Shown here: piece after piece, positions 44,198-51,634 of the stretch | Layout of the letters: every line of letters begins with the position of its first letter | How positions within the stretch are numbered: the stretch's first letter is position 1 | Source: an uncultured Granulosicoccaceae bacterium | GTDB lineage: Bacteria; Pseudomonadota; Gammaproteobacteria; Granulosicoccales; Granulosicoccaceae | Direction of reading: 5' to 3' | DNA: 60,518 nucleotides | Assembly: GCA_937998875.1 (NCBI GenBank) | Contig: CALLBO010000033.1 | Span: 1-60,518 of the forward strand | Made by a program: the position numbers and the translations under genes | The notes under the pieces: model-generated | What the model was told of the DNA's origin: nothing | Database searches by the model: none | What the model saw: only the letters and a program-made list of their open reading frames with translations

Positions 44198-44477
44198 CGT
44201 AACCGCACCTCTTTGGCGGTAGCTATTCCACCAGTTTATAAAGCGCTTTGCCCGTTAAATATGGTCTGTGACCCGCCAGCTGAACAACACCTGTCTGAAA
44301 AATCTTGCCTTGTGGTTTCTCTCTTACACCCCAGATTGTAACAATCAGTATCCGGCATCAGATGTAGCCTGAGTCCAGCGCAAGTGAATGAGGTTTCGAG
44401 CCTGACCTGGCGTGGGTTAAATGAATTTGTATTTCGGCCGACATCAAAGGGTTTAAGGGGGTGATCCGGTCTATCCG

Positions 44478-44984
44478 GTGAAGACCATAAACATGATTGG
44501 AAAAATTGTATTCGGCATAGCCATTTGTTTATTTGGCGCTTCGCTGTTCATGGCGACAGTGGCTTTGGGCGATCCTGCTCTGGGCAATGCAAAAAGTATT
44601 TCCGGTGTTCACGCGTTTATCTCGGCACTTCGTTACGGCACTGCGGGGCTTTTCGCGCCGGTGTCGTTGTCGAGCTTTATCACTCACTTTATTGCGCTGA
44701 TGTCGGCGGCTGCGAATTTTGTGTTTATTTTCTGGGCGATGCTGGTTTTTTCGCCAACCCGAGTTACGGCGTTGCGATGGTTCTGGTGGCTTAGCCTGAT
44801 CTTTATTGTGGCTGCTGCTTATACCGGAGTGATGGTGACGCTTGATGATCGTGCGTTTTTACAGCCCGGCTATTTCTTTTGGCTAGCGGCACTGCTGTTA
44901 ATGTTTCTTGCCCCGGTTGTGGCAAGAATTGAACGCAAGCGGGCGTTGTCTGTAGCACGACGGAACAAAACGATCAGCATCTAA
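44478..44984 (+). CDS. Four-helix membrane protein of unknown function
   Basis: 168 residues from GTG 44478; ATG 44493 is an alternative start. Transmembrane segments lie at about 7-30, 60-92 (perhaps one long or two short), 99-121 and 131-149. The C-terminus is basic (RIERKRALSVARRNK) and probably cytoplasmic. No family is recognised. The 280 bp upstream shows no gene or obvious signal. Confidence 0.65.
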   Translation: MKTINMIGKIVFGIAICLFGASLFMATVALGDPALGNAKSISGVHAFISALRYGTAGLFAPVSLSSFITHFIALMSAAANFVFIFWAMLVFSPTRVTALRWFWWLSLIFIVAAAYTGVMVTLDDRAFLQPGYFFWLAALLLMFLAPVVARIERKRALSVARRNKTISI

Positions 44985-45041
44985 ATCTGCAACAACTTTG
45001 CCTTAACTCGCTGCAGCGAAGGGCTGAAGATTCCAAATTAG

Positions 45042-46346
45042 CTACACATCCACCTCTGTGACAACCCGGTCTTCATGGCCGAATACTCGCAAATACCTGT
45101 CAATTTCAGATTTCGGACCGGTTGCTTTAGCCAGGTTATCTGAAAGCTTTACTGTTGGCTCACCGTTGGCAGAAGTAATTTTAACCACTACGGAGAACGC
45201 GCGCAGGTTTTCGTTTTCATACGGTGCGCAGTCTCGAAAGTCATTGGTAAGATTAGTGCCCCAACCAAAACTCGTTCTGACTTTGCCCTCAAAGTGTTTG
45301 TAGGTTTTCTCGATCGTTTCTATATCAAGACCATCAGAGAAGATAACCAGTTTTTCTTTCGGGTCTATGCCGTTCTTTTTCCACCAGCTAATAATTTCTT
45401 CGCCACCTTCAATGGGTTCTTTGGAATCAATTCTGAAGCCTTTCCAATCTGCGACCCACTCGGGTGCATCTTGCAGGAAGCGTGTGGTGCCGTAAGTGTC
45501 CGGGAGCACGATCAGCAGATTGCTGTCATAGGTTTTCTGCCAGCGCTCGAGAACCTGGTACGGGCTTGCGGCCAGCTCTTCATCATTGTTTGATAGGGTC
45601 GCGACTGCCATTGGCAGTTCGTGGGCGTTTGTACCGATGGCTTCCAGGTCGTGATCCATCGCGAGCAAAACGTTGCTGGTACCGATGAAGTTCTGACCAA
45701 GACCTTCTTTTAACGCATCAACACACCAGCGTTGCCATAGGAAGCTGTGACGTCTGCGGGTGCCGAAATCTGCGATCTTTAAATTTGGCAGCTGCTTAAG
45801 ACGCAAGACTTTTTCCCACATTTTTGCCTTTGCCCGTGCGTACGTTACGTCAACCTCAAATCGACCCATGCCACGCATTGCCGCACGCGATCGTAGTTCA
45901 CTGATGATGGTTAGCAGCGGGATCTCCCAAAGCGATGTTTCCGCCCAGGTGCCGTGAATATCTATGATGTACTGACCGTCGCGCTTGGCAAGTTCAAACT
46001 CCGGCAGCTGATAGTCTTTAAGCCACTGTAGAAACTCTGCGTTAAACAAGCGTTCTTTGCCATAGAAGGTATTACCCGCCAGCCAGATGCTTTCTTTCTT
46101 TGTGAGTCTTACGGTGCGTGCGTGTTCCAGTTGTTCACGTAGTTCCGCTTCGTCTATTTCATCTGCGAGCTTTACGGTTTTACTACGATTGATCAAAGAA
46201 AAAGTGACCGGAATGTCGCGCCATTCCTGCAGGATGGTCTGCAGCATTAGAAGCTTGTATACATCCGTGTCCAGAATGCTGCGGACGATTGGATCCATTT
46301 TAAACGTGTGGTCGTAAACACGTTTTGCGAAATCTATATTTTCCAT
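45042..46346 (-). CDS. pncB: Nicotinate phosphoribosyltransferase
   Basis: 434 residues. It converts nicotinate, PRPP and ATP to nicotinate mononucleotide in NAD salvage. Family features are [16 protein letters not shown] at the start, [15 protein letters not shown], the [11 protein letters not shown] segment and [20 protein letters not shown] near the phosphohistidine site. [19 protein letters not shown] with [12 protein letters not shown] is near the C-terminus. It follows fdhD on the same strand by about 75 nt, and the gap contains a 14-nt near-tandem repeat (TTGACTACAGCAAG). Confidence 0.96.
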   Translation of the reverse strand: MENIDFAKRVYDHTFKMDPIVRSILDTDVYKLLMLQTILQEWRDIPVTFSLINRSKTVKLADEIDEAELREQLEHARTVRLTKKESIWLAGNTFYGKERLFNAEFLQWLKDYQLPEFELAKRDGQYIIDIHGTWAETSLWEIPLLTIISELRSRAAMRGMGRFEVDVTYARAKAKMWEKVLRLKQLPNLKIADFGTRRRHSFLWQRWCVDALKEGLGQNFIGTSNVLLAMDHDLEAIGTNAHELPMAVATLSNNDEELAASPYQVLERWQKTYDSNLLIVLPDTYGTTRFLQDAPEWVADWKGFRIDSKEPIEGGEEIISWWKKNGIDPKEKLVIFSDGLDIETIEKTYKHFEGKVRTSFGWGTNLTNDFRDCAPYENENLRAFSVVVKITSANGEPTVKLSDNLAKATGPKSEIDRYLRVFGHEDRVVTEVDV

Positions 46347-46421
46347 CTGCGATATTCCGGGTGCTGTCTTCTGACTACAGCAAGATTGACTACAGCAAGT
46401 ACTGAGTATTAATTGGGTTAG

Positions 46422-47315
46422 CTAGGGGCTGGTGTTCAGGTCCAGCATGCCTTTGGTAGGCGGTGGCACCACGCGCTTCTGAGGTATTGCATCAAGCTCT
46501 ACGTTTTGTGCGCCGTGGTAGACCAGAAAATGCTTGCCTTTGGCCCGGGCGATCATGGTCAGACCGAGATGCTGTGCAAGCTCAAGCCCCATGTGTGTAA
46601 CACCGGATCGGGAAACCAACGCCGGTATTCCCATAAAGGCTGTTTTCATGACGATTTCCGAGGTCAAACGTCCGGTGGTATAAAAGACTTTATCTGCGCC
46701 GTCTATGCCCTTAAGCCACATGTGTCCGGATACTGCATCAGCGGCATTGTGTCTGCCAACATCTTCTACATGTATCAGCGATTCGGTACCGTGGCACAAA
46801 GCGCAACCATGAACTGCACCCGCGCTTCTGTAGATATCGTTAAGCTTGCCAACCTGCCGAATCATCTCGTAGAGGTCAGATTGCTTTATATTTGCCTGCG
46901 GTAGTACTACCTCATAAAGTTTGTCTATGGTGCAACTGAATATCGTGCCCTGGCCACAACCGCTGGTCACTATTTTGCGGTTTAGTTTTTCCTGCCAGTC
47001 GTCTATACCGTTGCCGGCTCTGGTTTCGACAACCACGAGCTCGCGATCCCAGTCGACATGTATTGAGACAATCTCTTCGATAGTGTCAATCAGTTTTTGG
47101 TTGCGTACATAGCCAAGCGTTAGTGCTTCAGGTTGTGAGCCGAGCGTCATCAGGGTGACTATTTCGGTGTCGTCTATTCGAATAGTCAACGGGAATTCAC
47201 CGGGAATCTGTTGTTCAGTTTGTTCGCCGTATTCGTTGACAACGGTAACCGGATGAGTTGGGCGCAGCCCGGACTGACTCATTTTTGGTTGATAGGGTGT
47301 GTTGTTTTGTCCCAC
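46422..47315 (-). CDS. fdhD: Formate dehydrogenase sulfurtransferase FdhD
   Basis: 297 residues from GTG 47315; ATG 47282 is an alternative. FdhD passes sulfur from IscS to the molybdenum cofactor before it enters formate dehydrogenase. Conserved parts are PLTIRIDDTEIVTLMTLG, HVEDVGRHNAADAV, FYTTGRLTSEIVMKTA and MGIPALVSRSGVTHMGLELA. The loop Cys region reads TSGCGQGTIFSC (C120, C128), so the second Cys of the E. coli CxxC is absent, as in a sub-group of the family. It diverges from the fdh operon across 229 bp. Confidence 0.95.
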   Translation of the reverse strand: MGQNNTPYQPKMSQSGLRPTHPVTVVNEYGEQTEQQIPGEFPLTIRIDDTEIVTLMTLGSQPEALTLGYVRNQKLIDTIEEIVSIHVDWDRELVVVETRAGNGIDDWQEKLNRKIVTSGCGQGTIFSCTIDKLYEVVLPQANIKQSDLYEMIRQVGKLNDIYRSAGAVHGCALCHGTESLIHVEDVGRHNAADAVSGHMWLKGIDGADKVFYTTGRLTSEIVMKTAFMGIPALVSRSGVTHMGLELAQHLGLTMIARAKGKHFLVYHGAQNVELDAIPQKRVVPPPTKGMLDLNTSP

Positions 47316-47544
47316 TTATAATAAGCCTTGCTGCTGGAGGCGAGATGCCATGGCGCGATGTGCCTATGCGACAGGTTAGCACAGGCGGAGCTCGACATTC
47401 TTTGTGTGAGGTCGGAAAAGCGGTGGCCAATCCTTAGTTAGGCCGAGTGCTGCCTGTTTTCCGGATGCACCATTGGTTCAGGGTTTTTGTGGCCCGGCAG
47501 ATTGCAATTTAGGACAAACCTCTGCACGATGATCCTATGTTGAA

Positions 47545-48135
47545 TTGCGCGCTGAAAGCTTTGTGAACACGCCATTGGTAGAGCGACGCCGTGCACCGGT
47601 GTTTGACGTTGGTGTGCTACTCAATCGCAGCATGCGCACATTCGCAGCCGGCAAAGCCGGGGAGATGCAGTTGCCTGTCTGGTCGCTGAGTGAACTGGTG
47701 GTGCGCGGACAGCTGGATGCAGATTCTGCTCATGATCGTGGCAGTAACGTCAGCAAAACGATCATCAGCGATACTGCAGAGAAACTGGACGTCTTGTGGT
47801 CAGGTTTCCATCTTGAATTTCATCGCGATGGCGGGCAAAGCTACTGGCATACGCTCGTTGGCGAGAAACAGCAGCTTTTTGTTGTTTGTCAGGATGATGA
47901 AGATGGTGAGTTCACACCGATACTCGTGACCGCTGACTACGACGAGGCGATGGCCTATCAGGAAGCTGACGACACCATCCTGAGTGCACCTATGCCGGAA
48001 AAAATATATCTGGCCCTGGAGCGATTTGTTCTGGAAAACTATAAGCCCGTCGAGAAGAAAAAACGCAAACGTAAACAATGGCACGGTGGAGAGCAGGATG
48101 AAGCGTTCGCGCGAAAACCCGTCGCCGATAAGTAG
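47545..48135 (+). CDS. DUF3305 protein, formate dehydrogenase accessory
   Basis: 196 residues from TTG 47545; GTG 47563 is an alternative. The domain is recognisable from VERRRAPVFDVGVLLNRS, GFHLEFHRDGGQSYWHTLVG, and PMPEKIYLALERFVLENY. The tail is strongly basic (EKKKRKRKQWHGG). DUF3305 and DUF3306 genes are regular companions of membrane formate dehydrogenases and their role is unknown. The DUF3306 start lies 38 nt inside its 3' end. Confidence 0.85.
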   Translation: MRAESFVNTPLVERRRAPVFDVGVLLNRSMRTFAAGKAGEMQLPVWSLSELVVRGQLDADSAHDRGSNVSKTIISDTAEKLDVLWSGFHLEFHRDGGQSYWHTLVGEKQQLFVVCQDDEDGEFTPILVTADYDEAMAYQEADDTILSAPMPEKIYLALERFVLENYKPVEKKKRKRKQWHGGEQDEAFARKPVADK

Positions 48136-48904
48136 CGACGTGTCCGAAGGTGAAGCAGAGGCAGACCAAAAAGCGGGTTTTATCGGTCGTTGGTCGCGGC
48201 GCAAGCGCAATGCGGCTGTTGAAGCCGGGTTGCCACTGGCAGAAGAATTCCCTGTGGCAGAAGGATTACAGGAGGGGTCCGATCACACAGGTGTGGTGGA
48301 ACAACAGCTTTTGGAAACCCCTGCTGACGAATCAACACCTGCAAGTGATTTGGATTCTGCGCCTGCGCCGATACTCACTGACGCCGACATGCCAGACGTT
48401 GAAACCCTGAACGCCGAGAGTGATTTCAGCCCGTTCCTCTCAAAGGGTGTAAGTAAAGAGCTTCGCAATCTGGCGCTTAAAAAGCTCTTCTTCAGCGGTA
48501 AATTTTCTGCACGTGACGGGCTTGATGATTACGACGATGACTTTACCAAGTTTGAACCTCTGGGTGACACGGTGACTTCAGACATGAAGTTCCATGCACG
48601 TCGCAAAGAAAAAGCACGACTGGCTGAGCTGGAAGAAGAACGGCTACGACTTGAAAGCGAACATGCTGAAAGTGATGAAGAAGTGCCAACGTCGGACACA
48701 ACGGACAACGTTTCTGTCTCGGAAGGCGAGTCGAGCGAAGTAGAAGTAACCTCGAACGATGAGTTGCAGGATTCTACGCAGGTAGCGCCAGACAAGAGTA
48801 GTGAGCTAGTTGAAAGCCCTGAGGTTGAAAACGTTGATATCAGCATTACGGATAACATCACAACTGAAAACAACGCAAACCGTAATGAGCCACATAACGT
48901 TTAA
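48098..48904 (+). CDS. DUF3306 protein, formate dehydrogenase accessory
   Basis: 268 residues from ATG 48098, which has GGTGGAGAGCAGG upstream and overlaps the DUF3305 end. Family marks are FIGRWSRRKRNA near the start and a central block: ESDFSPFLSKGVSKELRNLA, LKKLFF, FSARDGLDDYDDDFTKFEPL. The last 90 residues are very acidic low-complexity sequence and likely disordered. Molecular function is unknown. It lies between DUF3305 and the polyferredoxin gene. Confidence 0.85.
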   Translation: MKRSRENPSPISSDVSEGEAEADQKAGFIGRWSRRKRNAAVEAGLPLAEEFPVAEGLQEGSDHTGVVEQQLLETPADESTPASDLDSAPAPILTDADMPDVETLNAESDFSPFLSKGVSKELRNLALKKLFFSGKFSARDGLDDYDDDFTKFEPLGDTVTSDMKFHARRKEKARLAELEEERLRLESEHAESDEEVPTSDTTDNVSVSEGESSEVEVTSNDELQDSTQVAPDKSSELVESPEVENVDISITDNITTENNANRNEPHNV

Positions 48905-48929
48905 CCGGTACTTGTCCGGGTAGGAATTG

Positions 48930-50549
48930 ATGATGGAAAGTACGCCGATCGAATTCAGCCCGTCTAACACGGTGCAGACGACCTCACTCATTGGGTATCA
49001 GTCACGTGGTCATTGTCTGATCATCGGCTCGATGGATCTTGCAATTGAGATTGCGGCACGGCTTGATACACCAGCGCAGACTGTGCTTGTACCCACTCCG
49101 GGTAAAGCCGCGATAACCAAGCGTGCAACAGAAGACGGCGTCACTGTTGTCGAAACGGATGCACTGTTATTAAAGGGTTATCTTGGCGCTTTTGATTGTG
49201 CTGTTGGTGATCCGGACTCACCGGGTTCACTCGCTATGATCGCAGGGGTTTCGTTGCTGGGTGGTTTTGATCTGGTGCTGGATCTTGGTGATCTGCCAAT
49301 GCTCCGTCAGGAAGTACTGCCGTTCGGTTACAAAGCCACTGGAACCGATGCTGCTGCTATAGAGGCTGCTTTAACGGAGCTTGCAGAACTACAGGGTGAT
49401 TTCGAAAAACCTAAATATTTTGAATACAATGATTCAATCTGTGCTCACTCAAGAAGCGGCATTACAGCGTGTACGAATTGTCTCGATGTTTGTGGTACCG
49501 GTGCGATTACAAGTAATGGTGAGGGGATAAAGATAGAGCCCTATCTTTGTCAGGGTTGTGGCAGCTGTTCGACAAACTGCCCGAGTGGCGCTGTCCGTTA
49601 TGCGTATCCGTCGCCTGCGGATGCAATTGCACAACTTACAGAACTGGTTAAAGTCAGGCAGCAGCAGGGGCTCAAAACCGTTGTCTTCTTTCACGATGCA
49701 GACGCGGGTGCACAAAGACTGGAATCTTTTGAGTCTTCACTTCATGACTGTGTGTTGCCGCTCGCTGTTGAAGAAGTCGCCAGTGTCGGTATGGATGTGT
49801 GGCTTTCTGCACTTGCCCTTGGTGTGAGTGCTATTGCCATCGACGTACCGTCTGAGGATACTGGCGCCGGGCGCGCTTTGAGATCTCAATCGGATACCGC
49901 CAATGCCATTTTGGCGGGGCTGGGTCTCGAAAACAGGATTGCCTTGCTTGGTGGAGCAGAAGCGATAAACGAATTCGCGGCATGCGATTACAAAGCCATT
50001 CCTGCTGCGACTTACAAGGTGTTCAATGATAAGCGTCAGTCGATTCGTAACGCTATCGATCACCTGGCAGTCAGCTACCAGCCAAAACTAGACTCAGTCC
50101 AACTTGATGTGTCATCGCCATTTGGCCAGGTCGAGGTTGAAAAGGATGCATGCACTTTGTGTCTGGCCTGTGTGACCGTTTGTCCTGCCAGCGCGTTGCA
50201 GGACGGTGCGACGGTGCCGCAGTTAAACTTCCTGGAGAGCCAGTGTCTGCAATGTGGAATGTGTGAGCAAGCCTGCCCGGAAAACGCGATTACGCTTGTT
50301 CCGCGGTATTTCTACGATTCAGAGGAAGCACGCAAACCGAAGATTTTGAATGAAGAGACACCGTTTAACTGCGTTGTTTGTAACACACCGTTTGCCACCC
50401 AGCAGATTATTGGCAGGATGCAAACCAAGTTGGCCGGTCACTGGATGTTTGAAAGTGACAAGGCCATGCGACGGCTGAAAATGTGTGAGGATTGTCGAGT
50501 CAAGGATATGTTTAGCGACGCTGAAGCAGGCATTGATGTGCACAAATGA
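48930..50549 (+). CDS. Multi-cluster 4Fe-4S protein of the fdh locus
   Basis: 539 residues from ATG 48930, with AGGA just upstream. One ferredoxin pair starts near residue 178 (CTNCLDVCGTGAI; CQGCGSCSTNCPSGAV). A second is near residue 410 (CTLCLACVTVCPASAL; CQCGMCEQACPENAI, reading QCLQCGMC). The C-terminus has CVVCNTPF and KMCEDCRVKDMF, a probable zinc or extra cluster site. No membrane segment is evident. Homologues occur in other fdh operons, next to a TorD-like chaperone. It may mediate electron supply or cofactor maturation; the exact task is not known. Confidence 0.85.
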   Translation: MMESTPIEFSPSNTVQTTSLIGYQSRGHCLIIGSMDLAIEIAARLDTPAQTVLVPTPGKAAITKRATEDGVTVVETDALLLKGYLGAFDCAVGDPDSPGSLAMIAGVSLLGGFDLVLDLGDLPMLRQEVLPFGYKATGTDAAAIEAALTELAELQGDFEKPKYFEYNDSICAHSRSGITACTNCLDVCGTGAITSNGEGIKIEPYLCQGCGSCSTNCPSGAVRYAYPSPADAIAQLTELVKVRQQQGLKTVVFFHDADAGAQRLESFESSLHDCVLPLAVEEVASVGMDVWLSALALGVSAIAIDVPSEDTGAGRALRSQSDTANAILAGLGLENRIALLGGAEAINEFAACDYKAIPAATYKVFNDKRQSIRNAIDHLAVSYQPKLDSVQLDVSSPFGQVEVEKDACTLCLACVTVCPASALQDGATVPQLNFLESQCLQCGMCEQACPENAITLVPRYFYDSEEARKPKILNEETPFNCVVCNTPFATQQIIGRMQTKLAGHWMFESDKAMRRLKMCEDCRVKDMFSDAEAGIDVHK

Positions 50550-50592
50550 CCCTGATGAAAGAGACTATGACGAATAAATGACATAGTAAAAA

Positions 50593-50616
50593 AGGACTAG
50601 AAAAAGTCCTGTTTTT
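50593..50616 (+). terminator. Weak terminator-like hairpin before the TorD-like gene
   Basis: AGGACT (50593-50598) pairs with AGTCCT (50605-50610) around a 6-nt loop. GTTTTT follows and an A run precedes. It may reduce read-through within the fdh operon rather than end it. Confidence 0.45.
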
Positions 50617-50654
50617 GGCGCAGACTGAGCCACAGGGGACGTCAAGGCTAAATA

Positions 50655-51344
50655 ATGCAGGCAGAAGTGGCGAGCAAGGAATCTTTGAAAGGTGCGATCA
50701 TCAAGATCAGCACTGAAGACAGCGGTTCGTCCCAAGAACCGCAGTTCGAAGCCGATGCTTTGCAGTCCCGCGCCGCCGCTGTGGATCGCGCCAATCTCTA
50801 TACCTCGCTCGGGGCACTGTTTTCCGCACCGGCAACCACCGAACACCTCTCAATAATTCGCAATCTTCCCGAAATCGTAGAACCTCAATCTTCGATGGAA
50901 ATGGCATGGACTCTACTGCGCAAAGCCGCCTCTGACTACTCGCCCGAACAGATTGATGATGAATACCACCAGTTGTTTATCGGGCTCGGTCGTGGAGTGG
51001 TCGTGCCTTACGGGTCATGGCACCTGACTGGATTTTTGATGGAGAAGCCGCTTGGTCAGCTGCGGGCAGATCTTCGTAAGCTCGGCTTTGAGCGTGCTGA
51101 GGGCGTCAGTGAATCTGAGGATCACATTGCGTCATTGTGTCAGGCGATGGCAGCGATAATCGTTGCAGATGAAATAGACTTAGAAACCGAGCGCAACTTC
51201 TTTAGTGAGCACATTGCTTCATGGTCGGATGATTTTTTTCGCCTTCTGGACGAAGCATCCTGTGCGGGTTTCTATCGTGCGGTCGGTAACCTTGGTAAAA
51301 GTTTTATAGATGTAGAAAAGCAATATTTGAGTATGGCTGTTTAA
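50655..51344 (+). CDS. TorD/DmsD-like chaperone for formate dehydrogenase
   Basis: 229 residues. All-helical cytoplasmic chaperone of the TorD family. Key stretch DEYHQLFIGLGRGVVVPYGS, then WHLTGFLMEKPLGQLRADL is typical, followed by EDHIASLCQAMAAII. Such proteins bind the Tat signal of molybdoenzyme precursors and hold them until the cofactor is inserted. The likely client is FdhA, encoded two genes on. The start ATG 50655 leaves about 40 non-conserved residues at the N-terminus. Confidence 0.9.
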   Translation: MQAEVASKESLKGAIIKISTEDSGSSQEPQFEADALQSRAAAVDRANLYTSLGALFSAPATTEHLSIIRNLPEIVEPQSSMEMAWTLLRKAASDYSPEQIDDEYHQLFIGLGRGVVVPYGSWHLTGFLMEKPLGQLRADLRKLGFERAEGVSESEDHIASLCQAMAAIIVADEIDLETERNFFSEHIASWSDDFFRLLDEASCAGFYRAVGNLGKSFIDVEKQYLSMAV

Positions 51345-51360
51345 GATTGGTATAACAATT

Positions 51361-51386
51361 AACAGCGCAGCTGCAGCTGCGCTGTT
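51361..51386. repeat. Perfect 26-bp palindrome
   Basis: AACAGCGCAGCTG is followed directly by its complement CAGCTGCGCTGTT, with no spacer. It lies 14 nt after the TorD-like stop and 20 nt before the small Tat gene start. In RNA it would form a stable GC-rich hairpin near the next ribosome-binding site. As DNA it could be a protein-binding site. Confidence 0.9.
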
Positions 51387-51406
51387 TAAAACGATTGGAG
51401 GGTTTG

Positions 51407-51607
51407 ATGAGCAAGAAATTCATAAAGTCCGAACGACGCAGTTTTTTAAAGAGTGCTGTCGTCGCTACCGGGGCCGCAGCTGTTGTCCCAGCCACCACTG
51501 TCGCCTCTGAAATAAAAGATCCTGTTGTGAAAGTGCAGGACAAAGCTGATAAAGGCTACGAAGAGAACGACTACGTTCGCAATTACTATGATCGTGCGCG
51601 GTTCTGA
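51407..51607 (+). CDS. Small twin-arginine protein of the fdh operon (FdhX-like)
   Basis: 66 residues from ATG 51407, with GGAGGG upstream; a TTG at 51395 lies before that site. The N-terminus carries a Tat signal (ERRSFLKSAVVATGAAAVVP). The mature part is only about 35 residues, charged and Tyr-rich at the end (NDYVRNYYDRARF). Proteins of this type sit directly before fdhA in several proteobacterial fdh operons. It may be a small structural subunit; its function is not established. Confidence 0.8.
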   Translation: MSKKFIKSERRSFLKSAVVATGAAAVVPATTVASEIKDPVVKVQDKADKGYEENDYVRNYYDRARF

Positions 51608-51634
51608 TCAAACCGACACGTTAAGGGGAATTGA

